A stretch of 64,000 bases of DNA from Mesorhizobium norvegicum (GCF_004919685.1 NZ_SMYZ01000084.1:39509-103508); one strand, 5' to 3'; shown: positions 53,357 through 62,539, counted from the first letter of the stretch. Notes: generated by a model not told the origin, from the letters alone. Numbers and translations: made by a program.

Positions 53357-53878
53357 CTAAAGCCCCTTCGGCATCAGTCCCGCCAGCCAGTTCACGGAGC
53401 GTTTCGCGGCGTCGGCGGTCGCCGAGGCGGCACGGCCAAGATCGGTCTTGACCACGGCGTAGCCATTCTTGGTGCGATAGAGCACGCCGGTTCCGCCATC
53501 GACCACTTGTTCATAGGCGACGGGCCGGGCGGCGTCGGCTTCCATGGCTGTCGTCGGCGAACCGACCGAGACGCTCGGCCGGTGGCTCAATTCAGGCGGC
53601 AACGGGCTTTCGGTTCTAACCACCCGGCTGGCGGGCTTCAATTCCGGGCGCGATGCGGTCGCGGCCAGTTGCGAGGAGGACGACGAGCCCTTCGTGCGGC
53701 AGATACCGGAGACGAGCGGATAGTTGAAGTTGCGCGCGTGCAGCATCTGGCCTTTCATCGCCGCTTCGCACTCGGCGATGGTCGACCACTTGGCCGGCGT
53801 CTCGCCGATATATTCGCACAGCTTGGCGTCGCAGTCGCAGCCGACAATGGTCATGGCGACAAGGGCGGTCTTGATCAC
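53357..53878 (-). CDS. Exported hypothetical protein with Cys-rich N-terminus
   Basis: A 173-residue protein probably starting at a GTG (MIKTALVAMTIVGCDCDAKL) preceded by AAGGGAC. The N-terminal part (CDCDAKLCEYIGETPAKW, AECEAAMKGQMLHARNFNYP, VSGICR) has five Cys and may be a cropped rhizobial domain I have seen but cannot name; the rest is linker plus YRTKNGYAVVKTDLGRAA. The N-terminus is hydrophobic and may be a short signal. Upstream in-frame ATG at 53914. Confidence 0.65.
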   Translation of the reverse strand: MIKTALVAMTIVGCDCDAKLCEYIGETPAKWSTIAECEAAMKGQMLHARNFNYPLVSGICRTKGSSSSSQLAATASRPELKPASRVVRTESPLPPELSHRPSVSVGSPTTAMEADAARPVAYEQVVDGGTGVLYRTKNGYAVVKTDLGRAASATADAAKRSVNWLAGLMPKGL

Positions 53879-53991
53879 GGTCTTGTCCCTTCGAGATGCC
53901 CCCCGGCAGCCCATCCATTCCTTCGCGCGCGAACAAGGCGGGATTGGGCCGCGATTGTGAAATGAGCGTGGCGGAGCGCCAAACAGCCGGC

Positions 53992-54990
53992 CTATCGCGT
54001 GGCCGGCAAGGTCCGTTTGAGGAAATTCGCGATCAGCCGCACCACGTCGTGCGGGCGTTCAACCTGCGGGATGTGGTTGACGCCATCGAGAACCGCCAGT
54101 TCGGCGTGCGCAAACAGCGAGGCAATCTCCTCACCCTGTTCGAGGGGCGTGGTCGCATCCTCTCGCCCCCAGATGACGAGAACAGGCGGTGTGAAGGCGC
54201 GGTAGTTCGCCTTGTTGGCGGCAAGCGATTTTCGTTCGTCGTTGAACAGACCGCTGAACAGCCAATGGCCGACTGCATTGGTCGTGCCTTCTACGTTGAA
54301 CGGACGTGCATAAATCGCGATGCGCTCAGGGGTCACCACGGCGTCGTTCCCGATGAAGGAGCGCAGACCCGGTCCGACCATGAGCGGATTGGTGAAGGTC
54401 GAAGCGGTCAGCAGCTGGCGTGGCCAGGCCATGTTTAGGAAGGATGCGAACGGCAAAGCCGGCGCCTCGGTCCGGCCGAGGCCAAGTGCCACGTCGAGCA
54501 GGATCAGCGAGTCGATGCGAGCCGGGGCGGAGAAGGCGGCTTCGATGACGCCACCGCCGCCATAGGAGTGGACACCGACGCTGAAATGACGAAGGCCAAG
54601 CGCGTCGGCGAAACCGAGGACGCGTTTGGCGTGGGCGGCGCGCGAATAGTCCTGATCGGCCGGTCTCTCGGAATAGCCAAAGGGAGGCATGTCAGGGGCG
54701 ATGACGCGAAAGCCCTGTTCTCCCAGTGGCGCGGCGATATCGCGGTATGTTTCGGCCCAGGAGGCCGTGCCGTGGAACAGGAGCAGCGGCGGCCCATCCG
54801 GAGGACCCCAGATCTGATAGTGCATCTTCAGGCCGTCGACCGTTACGAACAGCGCTCCCGCAGGGGCTGCTTGCTCGGGTGACAGGCTCTCACGCAACGC
54901 TGCCGCGCCGCGAAAGCCGACAAGCACAACGGCAACGAGCACAACCAGCGTGAGCGTCAGCCAGCCGACGATGCGGATCAACCGTCGCAT
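53992..54990 (-). CDS. Membrane-anchored alpha/beta hydrolase
   Basis: A 332-residue hydrolase with an N-terminal TM anchor (GWLTLTLVVLVAVVLVGFRG). Catalytic motifs: LLLFHGTASWAETYRD (oxyanion), FSVGVHSYGGGGVIEAA (nucleophile Ser), VIWGREDATTPLEQ (Asp) and LDGVNHIPQVERPH (His). A full triad is present. It ends a minus-strand operon with two membrane-protein genes; spacing is 15 bases or less. Confidence 0.85.
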   Translation of the reverse strand: MRRLIRIVGWLTLTLVVLVAVVLVGFRGAAALRESLSPEQAAPAGALFVTVDGLKMHYQIWGPPDGPPLLLFHGTASWAETYRDIAAPLGEQGFRVIAPDMPPFGYSERPADQDYSRAAHAKRVLGFADALGLRHFSVGVHSYGGGGVIEAAFSAPARIDSLILLDVALGLGRTEAPALPFASFLNMAWPRQLLTASTFTNPLMVGPGLRSFIGNDAVVTPERIAIYARPFNVEGTTNAVGHWLFSGLFNDERKSLAANKANYRAFTPPVLVIWGREDATTPLEQGEEIASLFAHAELAVLDGVNHIPQVERPHDVVRLIANFLKRTLPATR

Positions 54991-55005
54991 TGCCGGGCTA
55001 TCGTC

Positions 55006-56136
55006 TCAATAGTCATAGACGTGTTCGAGTCTGGCGCCTGACTTGATCAGCGCCGGCAGCACGAGATGCAGCTTGCGCACGGCGACAGTCAGCCCGGTGC
55101 GGCGGGTCGACGGATCGGCCGGTAGCGGATAGCTGAACAGGATGCGCATGCCTTCGGGCACGGCGATCGTGTCGGTGGACAGCATGGTGACCATGATCTC
55201 GTCATTGCCGCCGATCTCGACGAAGGACACGCCCTTGTCGATCAGGCGCGGGATCATTTCGGTGAACACCTGATAGCGCTTGGTGACGAAGATGGTGCCG
55301 TCCGCACCCATGTCGCGTTCGAGCAAGGTGTCGGGCTCGTTGCGGGTGGCTTCGCCGACCGGACCCTTGGCCCAGACATGGATGTCGAGGAAGGCCGGGT
55401 TCATCGTGGCGGCGAGTGCCTGCTTGATCAGGTCGGCATAGCCCTGCTTGATGGTGTCGGCGAGGCCGAAGGCGAGCTTGCGTTCGCTGGTGCGGACGGA
55501 ACTGTCGCCCGGCGTCGGCTGCACGGCAAACAGGCCGGCGCGCTTTTCGGCATAGGGAAACTGGTACCACGGCACCTGGTCGAGAAACCCGGCATAGTCG
55601 GCCGCCACCTTGGCCTGATAGATGTCGGCGGCGGTGCGCTTGCCAGATGTCGCCTCGGTGATGCGGCCGACCGTGTTCTCATAGGCCCACTGCAGGATAT
55701 GCTCGATCGAGTGGCTGGTGCCGATGATGACCAGCATCTGATGGTTGGCGTAGTTGAACTTGTAGGGAGAGCTGGCGCGGATCACCATGGCGTAATCCTG
55801 CCAGAAGCGGCCGACATAAGACCAGTAGGGAAAGCCGCTCGGCTGGTCCTTGTCGACGAAGGCGGCATATTCGCGCGCGGCGTAGACGATCGCCCATTCC
55901 GGATAGGTGAGGAAGGTCGATTCCTCCGGCCGCTGGTAGAAGGGGATCTCAGCGCGGACCTTGTCGGCCAGCGCCTTGGGCGGCGCGCCGTCGGCAATGC
56001 CGGGCAACGGCGTCTTGTCGAGCGACGACGTCGTCAGGAAGCCGTAGCTCAGCCCGATGATCGGGATGAGGATGACGATGACGATCAGCCAGAGGATCGT
56101 CTTGATGATGCGCTTCAGCCAGCGAAACAGGAACAT
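55006..56136 (-). CDS. Hypothetical protein with N-terminal membrane anchor
   Basis: A 376-residue protein: N-terminal TM (IIKTILWLIVIVILIPIIGL), then a large domain with LTYPEWAIVYAAREYAAFVD, FQDYAMVIRASSPYKFNYAN-like segment and SFVEIGGNDEIMVTMLSTDT. No cofactor motif. It lies between the small membrane protein and the hydrolase on the minus strand, spacing 6-15 bases, so all three are co-transcribed. I do not recognise the family. Confidence 0.75.
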   Translation of the reverse strand: MFLFRWLKRIIKTILWLIVIVILIPIIGLSYGFLTTSSLDKTPLPGIADGAPPKALADKVRAEIPFYQRPEESTFLTYPEWAIVYAAREYAAFVDKDQPSGFPYWSYVGRFWQDYAMVIRASSPYKFNYANHQMLVIIGTSHSIEHILQWAYENTVGRITEATSGKRTAADIYQAKVAADYAGFLDQVPWYQFPYAEKRAGLFAVQPTPGDSSVRTSERKLAFGLADTIKQGYADLIKQALAATMNPAFLDIHVWAKGPVGEATRNEPDTLLERDMGADGTIFVTKRYQVFTEMIPRLIDKGVSFVEIGGNDEIMVTMLSTDTIAVPEGMRILFSYPLPADPSTRRTGLTVAVRKLHLVLPALIKSGARLEHVYDY

Positions 56137-56142
56137 GCCCGA

Positions 56143-56577
56143 TCAGGCCGTGGCGAAGTGGTCGTGTACGCGCTTGGCCAACCAGAAGCCGACATAGACG
56201 GCGAAGCCGCCAATGACGATGTGCGGCAGGTTGGCGAAGAAGCGGGCCGGGAATTCGATATCGTTGAGGGAGCGGAAGCCGTTGATGAAGATGCCGGCAT
56301 CGAGGCAGCCGGAACCGGTGATCAGCCCGAGCACGCCGTCGAACAGGTAGACCGAACCGAACAGCTTGAAATAGAACACCGCCTGGCGGTGCGAGATGAA
56401 GGCGGCGGCCAGCGCCCAGACGCCGGAGAAGGCGTGCAGCAGGTCGTCATACCATTGCAGCGAGAACAGGCCGAACAGATTGCCGTTGGCATCGTTGAAC
56501 GCCGGTATGTAGCCGATGGCGACAACACCGAAAAACAGGAAGGCATAGGCAACGGCAAGCTTCTGGATCAGCGTCAT
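56143..56577 (-). CDS. Small polytopic membrane protein, function unknown
   Basis: A 144-residue, about four-TM protein: LIQKLAVAYAFLFFGVVAIG, YIPAFNDANGNLFGLFSLQW, AFSGVWALAAAFISHRQAVF, FANLPHIVIGGFAVYVGFWL. The first gene of a three-gene operon with the anchored protein and hydrolase. Resembles DUF4383-type small membrane proteins. Function unknown. Confidence 0.75.
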   Translation of the reverse strand: MTLIQKLAVAYAFLFFGVVAIGYIPAFNDANGNLFGLFSLQWYDDLLHAFSGVWALAAAFISHRQAVFYFKLFGSVYLFDGVLGLITGSGCLDAGIFINGFRSLNDIEFPARFFANLPHIVIGGFAVYVGFWLAKRVHDHFATA

Positions 56578-57301
56578 GAAGTATCCCCCTCCTGCGAATC
56601 CGTATGCAGACGGACTCTGACGACGCAGCGATACTAACCGATTTTAGCGCGCGGTGAAGCGGCGCTCGCAAGATCGCCGGCAAAGGGCATCGAGGGGGGA
56701 AAAAACAGTCGGCGCCGGGATTTCTCCCAGCGCCTCCCTGTCAGATCAGGACACGGTCGCGGCAGCAACTTCCGTAAAGTCGTCGCGCCTTGCCGGCCTT
56801 GATTTTGACGGTCCTGCCAGTCCGCCACCCGAAAGCAGCGTCCGTTCGGGACCACGCCGGTCTCCACCCTTGCGGGCTTTGCCCTGCGCACCATCGAAGG
56901 TTTTTGCCGTCCTTCATGGCAGCATCGGTCCGCCGTCGGCGTTGGCACGCTTTCCGCGGCCCCGTAGGTCTCGGCATCCGTCCCTCAACCAGGCAAGCCT
57001 GCTCTCGATCCGGGCCGTACGGGCCTCAGGAAATCCGCCTTTCACTTCGCCTTTCGGCTGGGCGATCGGTAGCCGCCTGAGATGGGTTTAACGTACGCCG
57101 GGTAAGCGTCGTAGGGAATGGCCATGGGCCTGTGGATAACGGGATTATCGGGGATCAACCAGGGTAGCGGGATTTATCCGTCCGTCATGATGGGCGGCAG
57201 CGGCGGACATTCGGCCCTTGCCCTGCCGACCGGTGCGGGCTTCAATACCGGCAAAGGATTCGAGGTGCCGAGCGTTTCGATGTCCTTGCGGGAGGATGTG
57301 C
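56578..57301. other. 724-base region with a minus-strand terminator but no clear gene
   Basis: I find no recognisable protein in any frame. A minus-strand frame (56741-56917, MKDGKNLRWCAGQSPQGWRP...) ends exactly before the terminator at 56700-56734, and short ORFs overlap on both strands. Either a small unknown gene or a non-coding RNA is made from the minus strand here. The right part (57100-57301) precedes the diacylglycerol-kinase-like gene. Confidence 0.4.
56700..56734 (-). terminator. Orphan minus-strand terminator
   Basis: GGCGCCGGGA (56711-56720) pairs with TCCCAGCGCC (56725-56734), one mismatch, and the minus-strand transcript ends in U6 (A6 at 56700-56705). It is a good Rho-independent terminator with no known gene before it. 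Confidence 0.7.
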
Positions 57302-58240
57302 TTGAAAGTCGGGGTGGTTCTCAATCCGATTGCCGGTGGCGGCCGGCTCAAACGGCATTGGCCTGATGTCGCCGCGTCGCTGAAGACGCATTTCGGCGAA
57401 TTCGAACTGCGCGAGACGCAGGCCGAAGGTGATGCCGAAAGGCTGGCAATCGATCTCGCGGTGAGCGGCTTCGATCTGGTGATCGCGGCCGGCGGTGACG
57501 GCACCGCCAGCGAAGTTGCCGACGGGCTGCTGCAGGCGACCGAGGAGAGCGGCCGGACCACTGAACTTGGTCTGTTGCCGTGCGGCACCGGCATCGATTT
57601 CGCGCGCGGGCTCGGCCTGCCCAAAGAGGTGGACGCGACGTTGAAGCGGATCGCCGAGGCCAAGGGGCGCAAGGTCGATGCCGGGCGCATCTGCTACATC
57701 GACGATCACGGCGCGCTGGCCAGCCGGCATTTCATCAACATCGCCAGCCTGGGGCTGTCCGGCGCCACCGACCGCGCCGTCAATGCCGACAAGCGCAAGG
57801 GCAGGATGTCGGCCAAGGCGCTGTTCCTGTGGCGCACCGTGGTCGAGTTCATCCGCTACCGTTTCCAGGACGTCAGGATCACCGTCGATGACGGTGCCCC
57901 CGTCGAAGCGCGCATGGCGCTGGTGGCGGTGGCCAATGGAAAGTTCTTCGGCGGCGGCATGATGATCGCGCCGGATGCCGAACTGACCGACGGGCAGTTC
58001 GACATCGTCATCCTGCGCGCCGCCGGCAAGCTGAAGCTGATCTGGGACATCCGGCTGCTCTATGGCGGCCGGCACCGCAACCATCCGGCGATCACCATCC
58101 TGCGCGGCAGGAAAGTGGTGGTCGAACCGCTCGGCGATGTCGAGAAGAATGGCGCGCTGGTCGACATAGACGGCGAGTCGCCGGGACGCATACCAGCGAC
58201 CTTCGAGATCTTGCCGGGTGCATTGACGCTCAGATACTGA
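57302..58240 (+). CDS. Diacylglycerol kinase family lipid kinase (YegS/BmrU type)
   Basis: A 312-residue protein of the DAGK catalytic family: MKVGVVLNPIAGGGRLKRHW, FDLVIAAGGDGTASEVADGL (GGDGT), LGLLPCGTGIDFARGLGLPK, FINIASLGLSGATDRAVNAD, ALVAVANGKFFGGGMMIAPD. It phosphorylates a lipid such as diacylglycerol or sphingosine-like bases. GGAGG directly abuts an ATG at 57296, so the likely start is the TTG at 57302, 6 bases after the SD, giving the usual MKVGVVLNP N-terminus. Confidence 0.9.
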   Translation: MKVGVVLNPIAGGGRLKRHWPDVAASLKTHFGEFELRETQAEGDAERLAIDLAVSGFDLVIAAGGDGTASEVADGLLQATEESGRTTELGLLPCGTGIDFARGLGLPKEVDATLKRIAEAKGRKVDAGRICYIDDHGALASRHFINIASLGLSGATDRAVNADKRKGRMSAKALFLWRTVVEFIRYRFQDVRITVDDGAPVEARMALVAVANGKFFGGGMMIAPDAELTDGQFDIVILRAAGKLKLIWDIRLLYGGRHRNHPAITILRGRKVVVEPLGDVEKNGALVDIDGESPGRIPATFEILPGALTLRY

Positions 58241-58319
58241 ATCAAGCCGTTGACAGATTGATTCAGATGGATCCGCCGATCCATACAACGCCCTGAAATC
58301 GCTTGATATATAGTTGGCG

Positions 58320-59243
58320 TCAGAGTTCGAGTTTGGCCGGGAAACCGGGCGCGCGCAGGTCGGTGCCGACGGTATCTTCCAGCAACTTGACGATCTGGGT
58401 CGACCAGGCGCTGCCGCCATAAGCGGCCTTGCCTTGCTCGAAAATCGCGTTGACGCGCGATGCGAGGTCAAGCGGTACGCCTGACTGTTCGCCCATGGCG
58501 AGCGCGAAGCCGAGGTCCTTCAGCGCCAGGTCCATGGTGAAGCCGATGTCGTAGGAGCCATTGAGAACGAGCTGGCTTTCGGTCTCGTGTACGAAGCTGT
58601 TGCCGGAGGAGGCAACGATGGCGTGGTAGGATTGGGCGAGGTCGAGCCCGCCCTGTTTGGCCAGCATCAGCGCTTCGCCGGCGGCGACGAGATGGATGAA
58701 GGCGAGCATGTTGGTGATGACCTTGATCACCGCCGCCGAGCCGACCGGACCCATCAGGAACGACTTCGCGCACATCGCTTCGATGGTTGGACGATGGCGC
58801 TTGTAGAGCGCTGGATCGCCGCCGACCAGCGCGGTGATCTTGCCGGCCGCGGCCAGATGCACGCCGCCGGTGACCGGGCATTCCAGTGTCTCGACGCCCT
58901 GGGCCGAGGCGAGGGCTGCCAGACGCACGATCTCGTTGCGGCCATTGGTCGACATCTCGATCCAGGTGCCGCCTTGGGGCAGGCCCTCCAGCAAGCCACC
59001 GGGGCCGGCCAGCACCGCTTCGCTGACCTTGGGCGAGGGCAGGCAAGAGATGGCGTTGCCGGCCCGCGCGGCGGCCTCGGCGGGGCTGTTCGCAGCGGTG
59101 GCACCGAGCGCCACCAGGCGCTCGATGGCGGTGGGGTCACGGTCGAAGACGGTGACGGCAAAGCCGTTGCGGATCAGGCTGGCGGCAAGGTTGCCGCCGA
59201 GATGGCCAAGACCGATGAAGGCGTAGCTTTGCCGGTCGCTCAT
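58320..59243 (-). CDS. NAD-dependent beta-hydroxyacid dehydrogenase (HIBADH family)
   Basis: A 307-residue dehydrogenase: Rossmann GLGHLGGNLAASLIRNGFAV, VFDRDPTAIERLVALGATAA, the SCLPSPKVSEAVLAGPGGLL and catalytic region LECPVTGGVHLAAAGKITAL (substrate binding), GSAAVIKVITNMLAFIHLVA with the catalytic Lys. The family reduces or oxidises 3-hydroxyisobutyrate, tartronate semialdehyde or similar. It lies downstream of a GMC oxidoreductase and enolase-superfamily gene in the same direction, so it may belong to a sugar-acid pathway. Confidence 0.88.
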   Translation of the reverse strand: MSDRQSYAFIGLGHLGGNLAASLIRNGFAVTVFDRDPTAIERLVALGATAANSPAEAAARAGNAISCLPSPKVSEAVLAGPGGLLEGLPQGGTWIEMSTNGRNEIVRLAALASAQGVETLECPVTGGVHLAAAGKITALVGGDPALYKRHRPTIEAMCAKSFLMGPVGSAAVIKVITNMLAFIHLVAAGEALMLAKQGGLDLAQSYHAIVASSGNSFVHETESQLVLNGSYDIGFTMDLALKDLGFALAMGEQSGVPLDLASRVNAIFEQGKAAYGGSAWSTQIVKLLEDTVGTDLRAPGFPAKLEL

Positions 59244-59288
59244 GACTTGTCCTCGGCTAATGTGCGGTCCGGTAAGCGTGCGCCAAAG

Positions 59289-59416
59289 GCCCCCTCATCC
59301 GACCGCTTCGCGGCCACCTTCTCCCCGCTGGGGAGAAGAGGCAAGCTCGGCGCCGACAGTCTCCTCTCCCCTCGGGGAGAGGTCAGCCGAGCAAAGCGGA
59401 GGCTGGGTGAGGGGGC
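59289..59416. repeat. 128-bp palindromic intergenic repeat
   Basis: The ends GCCCCCTCATCC (59289-59300) and GGGTGAGGGGGC (59405-59416) are inverted with one mismatch. Inside are two hairpins, CTTCTCCCCGCTGGGGAGAAG and CTCTCCCCTCGGGGAGAG, typical of REP-like elements in Rhizobiales. It sits between the dehydratase (stop 59452) and dehydrogenase (start 59243) genes. Confidence 0.7.
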
Positions 59417-59451
59417 TTCTGCAGACGGTATTGCCAAGAAGTCTTCACGCC

Positions 59452-60666
59452 TCACGGCATCAGCGGCGTCTGCATCATCTGCAGATGCAAATCCTTGCCC
59501 GTATAGGGATGGGCGTCGCAGACGGCTTCGTTCAACTCGACGCCGAGGCCAGGCTCTTTCGACGGGATGACGTTGCCGTCCTGCCACTCGATCTTCTTCT
59601 TCAGCAGCGTGGCGTGAAAACCGTCCCACTGCTTCAGCGATTCCAGGATGAGGAAGTTGGGCAGCGTCACCGCCAGCTGAATGTTGGCCGCACCGACGAT
59701 CGGCCCGCAATAGCAATGCGGTGCGATCTGGATGTGATACGCCTCGGCCATGGCGGCGATCTTCTTGGTTTCGAGAATACCGCCGGAGCGGCCGAGGTCG
59801 GGCTGCAGGATGGTCGCTGCGCGGTTTTCGATGGCGCGGGCGAACTCGAACTTGGTCGTCAGCCGCTCGCCGGTGGCGATCGGGATCGACGTGCCGCGGG
59901 CGACCTGCGCCATCACTTCCGGCATGTCAGGCGGCACCGGCTCCTCGAACCACAGCGGATCATAGGGTTCGATGGCGCGCGCCATGCGCAGCGCGCCGGA
60001 AGCCGTGAACTGGCCGTGCGTGCCGAACAGGATGTCGGCGCGAGTGCCGACCGCCTCGCGGATCGCCTTGATCATGCGGGTGGAGACATCGATGTCGACG
60101 AGGCGCGGCTGATGGCCGTCGAAAGCGGTGTAGGGGCCGGCCGGGTCGAGCTTGACCGCATTGAAGCCCTGCTCGACATATTCGAGCGCGCAGGCGGCGG
60201 CGAGATCGGGGTCGTTGTAGACGTTCTTGCCATCGGGCGCGTCCTCGGAATGGACGCTGCCGGTGTGCGGGTAGAGGTAGGTGTAGGAGCGCAGCGTCTC
60301 GTGCACCTGGCCGCCCAGCAATTTGTAGACCGGCTTGTTGGCCTCCTTGCCGATGATGTCCCAGCAGGCCATTTCCAGTGCCGAGAAGCAGCCCATGCCG
60401 GACACATCGGGGCGCTGGGTGAAGCCGGACGAATAGGCGCGGCGGAAGAAGTTCTCGATGTCGTGCGGATCGCGGCCGACGAGATAGCGCTCGGCCATGT
60501 CCTCGACCATCTTCGCCGTGACATGGGCGGAGAAGGTGGCGTTGTAGGCCTCGCCATAGCCGACGACGCCGCCGTCGGTGGTCAGCTTGACGAAGATGAA
60601 ATACTTGCCGCCGATGCCGGGCGGCGGGTTGCCGACAACCCAGGTCTTGACGTCGGTGATCTTCAT
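59452..60666 (-). CDS. Mandelate racemase / galactonate-dehydratase-like enolase superfamily enzyme
   Basis: A 404-residue enolase superfamily member: N-domain cap (FIFVKLTTDGGVVGYGEAYN, MGCFSALEMACWDIIGKEAN), barrel AVKLDPAGPYTAFDG, ILFGTHGQFTASGALRMARA, WFEEPVPP, IATGERLTTKFEFARAIENR, ATILQPDLGRSGGILETKKI and HCYCGPIVGAANIQLAV (catalytic His). WFEEP and GERL/DLGRSGG ligands are present, but the usual first metal Asp is Gly in FGTHG. It probably dehydrates a sugar acid. ATG at 60666 follows GGAGG; it overlaps the GMC stop by ATGA. Confidence 0.88.
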   Translation of the reverse strand: MKITDVKTWVVGNPPPGIGGKYFIFVKLTTDGGVVGYGEAYNATFSAHVTAKMVEDMAERYLVGRDPHDIENFFRRAYSSGFTQRPDVSGMGCFSALEMACWDIIGKEANKPVYKLLGGQVHETLRSYTYLYPHTGSVHSEDAPDGKNVYNDPDLAAACALEYVEQGFNAVKLDPAGPYTAFDGHQPRLVDIDVSTRMIKAIREAVGTRADILFGTHGQFTASGALRMARAIEPYDPLWFEEPVPPDMPEVMAQVARGTSIPIATGERLTTKFEFARAIENRAATILQPDLGRSGGILETKKIAAMAEAYHIQIAPHCYCGPIVGAANIQLAVTLPNFLILESLKQWDGFHATLLKKKIEWQDGNVIPSKEPGLGVELNEAVCDAHPYTGKDLHLQMMQTPLMP

Positions 60667-62279
60667 TTTTGGTCCTCCAGAACCAGTTCGGCGCCCTTCC
60701 AACCGGTCATGATCGAGGCGGCGTTGGTGTTGCCGGTGATGTTGTCGGGAAAGATCGAGGCGTCGATGACGCGCAAGCCGTCGATGCCGTGCACCTTGAG
60801 ACGCGGATCGACGACGGCGCGCGAGGGATCAGGGCCCATGCGGCAGGTCGAGACCGGGTGATAGACGGTGCCCGAGCGTTTGCGGAAATCCTGGATAAGA
60901 TCGGCGTCGGAGGTGATCGACGGACCGGGCAAAACCTCTTCCTCGATGATCTCGGCCATTGCAGGCATCGAGGCGATCTTGCGCACGAACTTCACCGCGT
61001 CGAGCATCTCGGCGACATCGGCCGCGGTCGAATAGGCGTTGGCTGTTATTTTGGGGTAGTCGCGCGGGTTAGCCGAGCGGATCATGATCTCGCCGCGGCT
61101 CGACGGGCGGCAGTTGGACAGGCCGATGGAAAAGCCGGGCCAAGGATCCGGCGTCAGGATCGGGCGCTCGCCGCTTTTGGGAATGACGGTCGAGAAGGCC
61201 TGGAAATAGAGCTGCATGTTGGGCCGTGTCGCCGCCGGGTCGGTGCGGAAGAAGCCGCCGGCATTGTTCATCGACAGCGACAGCGGGCCGGAACGGGTCA
61301 GGATGTATTGCATGCCGACCAGCAGCTTGCCCCACCAGGGACGCAGCGTCTGGTTGAGCGTCGGCAGCCTGCCCTTGAAGGTGTAATTGATGCCGACATG
61401 GTCCTGCAGATGCGCACCGACATTTTCGTCGGCATGGACGATGGGAATACCCAGACTCCCAAGCAGGGCGGACGGCCCGACGCCGGACAGCTGCAGCAAT
61501 TGCGGCGAGTTGACCGAGCCGCCCGACAGAATGACCTCGCGGCCGGCACGCGCCGTCTTCGTCTCGCCGTTCTGCTGATACTCGACGCCGACAGCGCGCT
61601 TGCCCTCGAACAGCACCCTGGTGGCGAGCGCCTTCATCTCGACGCGGACGTTGGCACGCTTCATCGCCGGGCGCAGGAAGGCGCGCGCGGCCGACATTCG
61701 GCGGCCGTTGCGGGTCGAGATCTGGTAAATGCCGACACCTTCCTGGGCGGCACCGTTGAAATCCGGATTGAGCGGCAGACCGGCCTGCTGGCCGGCGGCG
61801 AGATAGCGCCGGGTCAGCGGATGGACGGCGTTTGAACAGTCGGTGACATGCAGCGGGCCGCCAACACCGCGCCATTTGTCGGCGCCGGCCTGATTGTCCT
61901 CGAGCGCCTTGAAGGCGGGCAAGAGGTCGTCAAAGCCCCAGCCGGGATTGCCGGCGGCCGCCCAGGCATCGAAATCCTCGCGCGCGCCCCTGATCCAGAC
62001 CATGGCGTTGATCGAGCTCGAACCGCCGAGCAGCTTGCCGCGCGGCCAGTGGTCGGCATTGCCGGCGAGGCCTGGGTCCGGCTCGGCCTTGTAGTTCCAG
62101 TTGACCGTGGGATCGAAGAAGGTCTTGCCGTAGCCGAGCGGCATCTGCACGTAGAAGCGGCGGTCGGTGCCGCCGGCCTCCAGCACCAGCACCGAGAAGC
62201 GCCCTGAGGCCGACAGTTTGTCGGCCAGGACCGAGCCGGCCGAGCCGGAGCCGACGATGATGAAATCATAGGTCTGCAT
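60663..62279 (-). CDS. GMC-family FAD oxidoreductase (choline-dehydrogenase-like)
   Basis: A 538-residue flavoenzyme: FAD motif FIIVGSGSAGSVLADKLSAS, WPRGKLLGGSSSINAMVWIR, EVILSGGSVNSPQLLQLSGV, AHLQDHVGINYTFKGRLPTL and the C-terminal active-site pair YHPVSTCRMG and DASIFPDNITGNTNAASIMT (His/Asn). It oxidises an alcohol or sugar-type substrate, passing electrons to a quinone or oxygen. It is first in a minus-strand group: GMC, dehydratase, dehydrogenase, with an ATGA overlap to the second. Confidence 0.92.
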   Translation of the reverse strand: MQTYDFIIVGSGSAGSVLADKLSASGRFSVLVLEAGGTDRRFYVQMPLGYGKTFFDPTVNWNYKAEPDPGLAGNADHWPRGKLLGGSSSINAMVWIRGAREDFDAWAAAGNPGWGFDDLLPAFKALEDNQAGADKWRGVGGPLHVTDCSNAVHPLTRRYLAAGQQAGLPLNPDFNGAAQEGVGIYQISTRNGRRMSAARAFLRPAMKRANVRVEMKALATRVLFEGKRAVGVEYQQNGETKTARAGREVILSGGSVNSPQLLQLSGVGPSALLGSLGIPIVHADENVGAHLQDHVGINYTFKGRLPTLNQTLRPWWGKLLVGMQYILTRSGPLSLSMNNAGGFFRTDPAATRPNMQLYFQAFSTVIPKSGERPILTPDPWPGFSIGLSNCRPSSRGEIMIRSANPRDYPKITANAYSTAADVAEMLDAVKFVRKIASMPAMAEIIEEEVLPGPSITSDADLIQDFRKRSGTVYHPVSTCRMGPDPSRAVVDPRLKVHGIDGLRVIDASIFPDNITGNTNAASIMTGWKGAELVLEDQK

Positions 62280-62464
62280 GATGGGTCTGGGCGGCTCCGG
62301 AAATCTGGCTGCAGCCTAGACGCGACGGGTTGACCGCGTCGCCGCGCCATCCGGCATCAGTTGTGAAAAAAGCGACCGTTAAACTGGTCGGGTTTGCGGG
62401 GATTCCCGACAATCGCGCTTGATATGCACCGGCTCGACAGCTTATGCGATGGCATTATTTTGGC

Positions 62465-62507
62465 GCATGATTTTTTCCGAAAAGTCTGCAACTTTTCGGA
62501 ATCATGC
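62465..62507. repeat. Palindromic intergenic repeat upstream of purC
   Basis: GCATGATTTTTTCCGAAAAG (62465-62484) and CTTTTCGGAATCATGC (62492-62507) form a long near-perfect hairpin. From memory this is another very common rhizobial intergenic element. It ends 33 bases before the purC start. Confidence 0.65.
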
Positions 62508-62539
62508 TCTGGCCACTCTGCGGAAGGCAGGTAAATCAT

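Noticed and set aside
57118..57366. Plus-strand 82-codon frame before the diacylglycerol-kinase-like gene
   Set aside because: No motif, overlaps the kinase start, and there is no clear SD.
59242..60861. A 539-codon plus-strand frame over the dehydratase gene
   Set aside because: Shadow frame; it also runs through an intergenic repeat.
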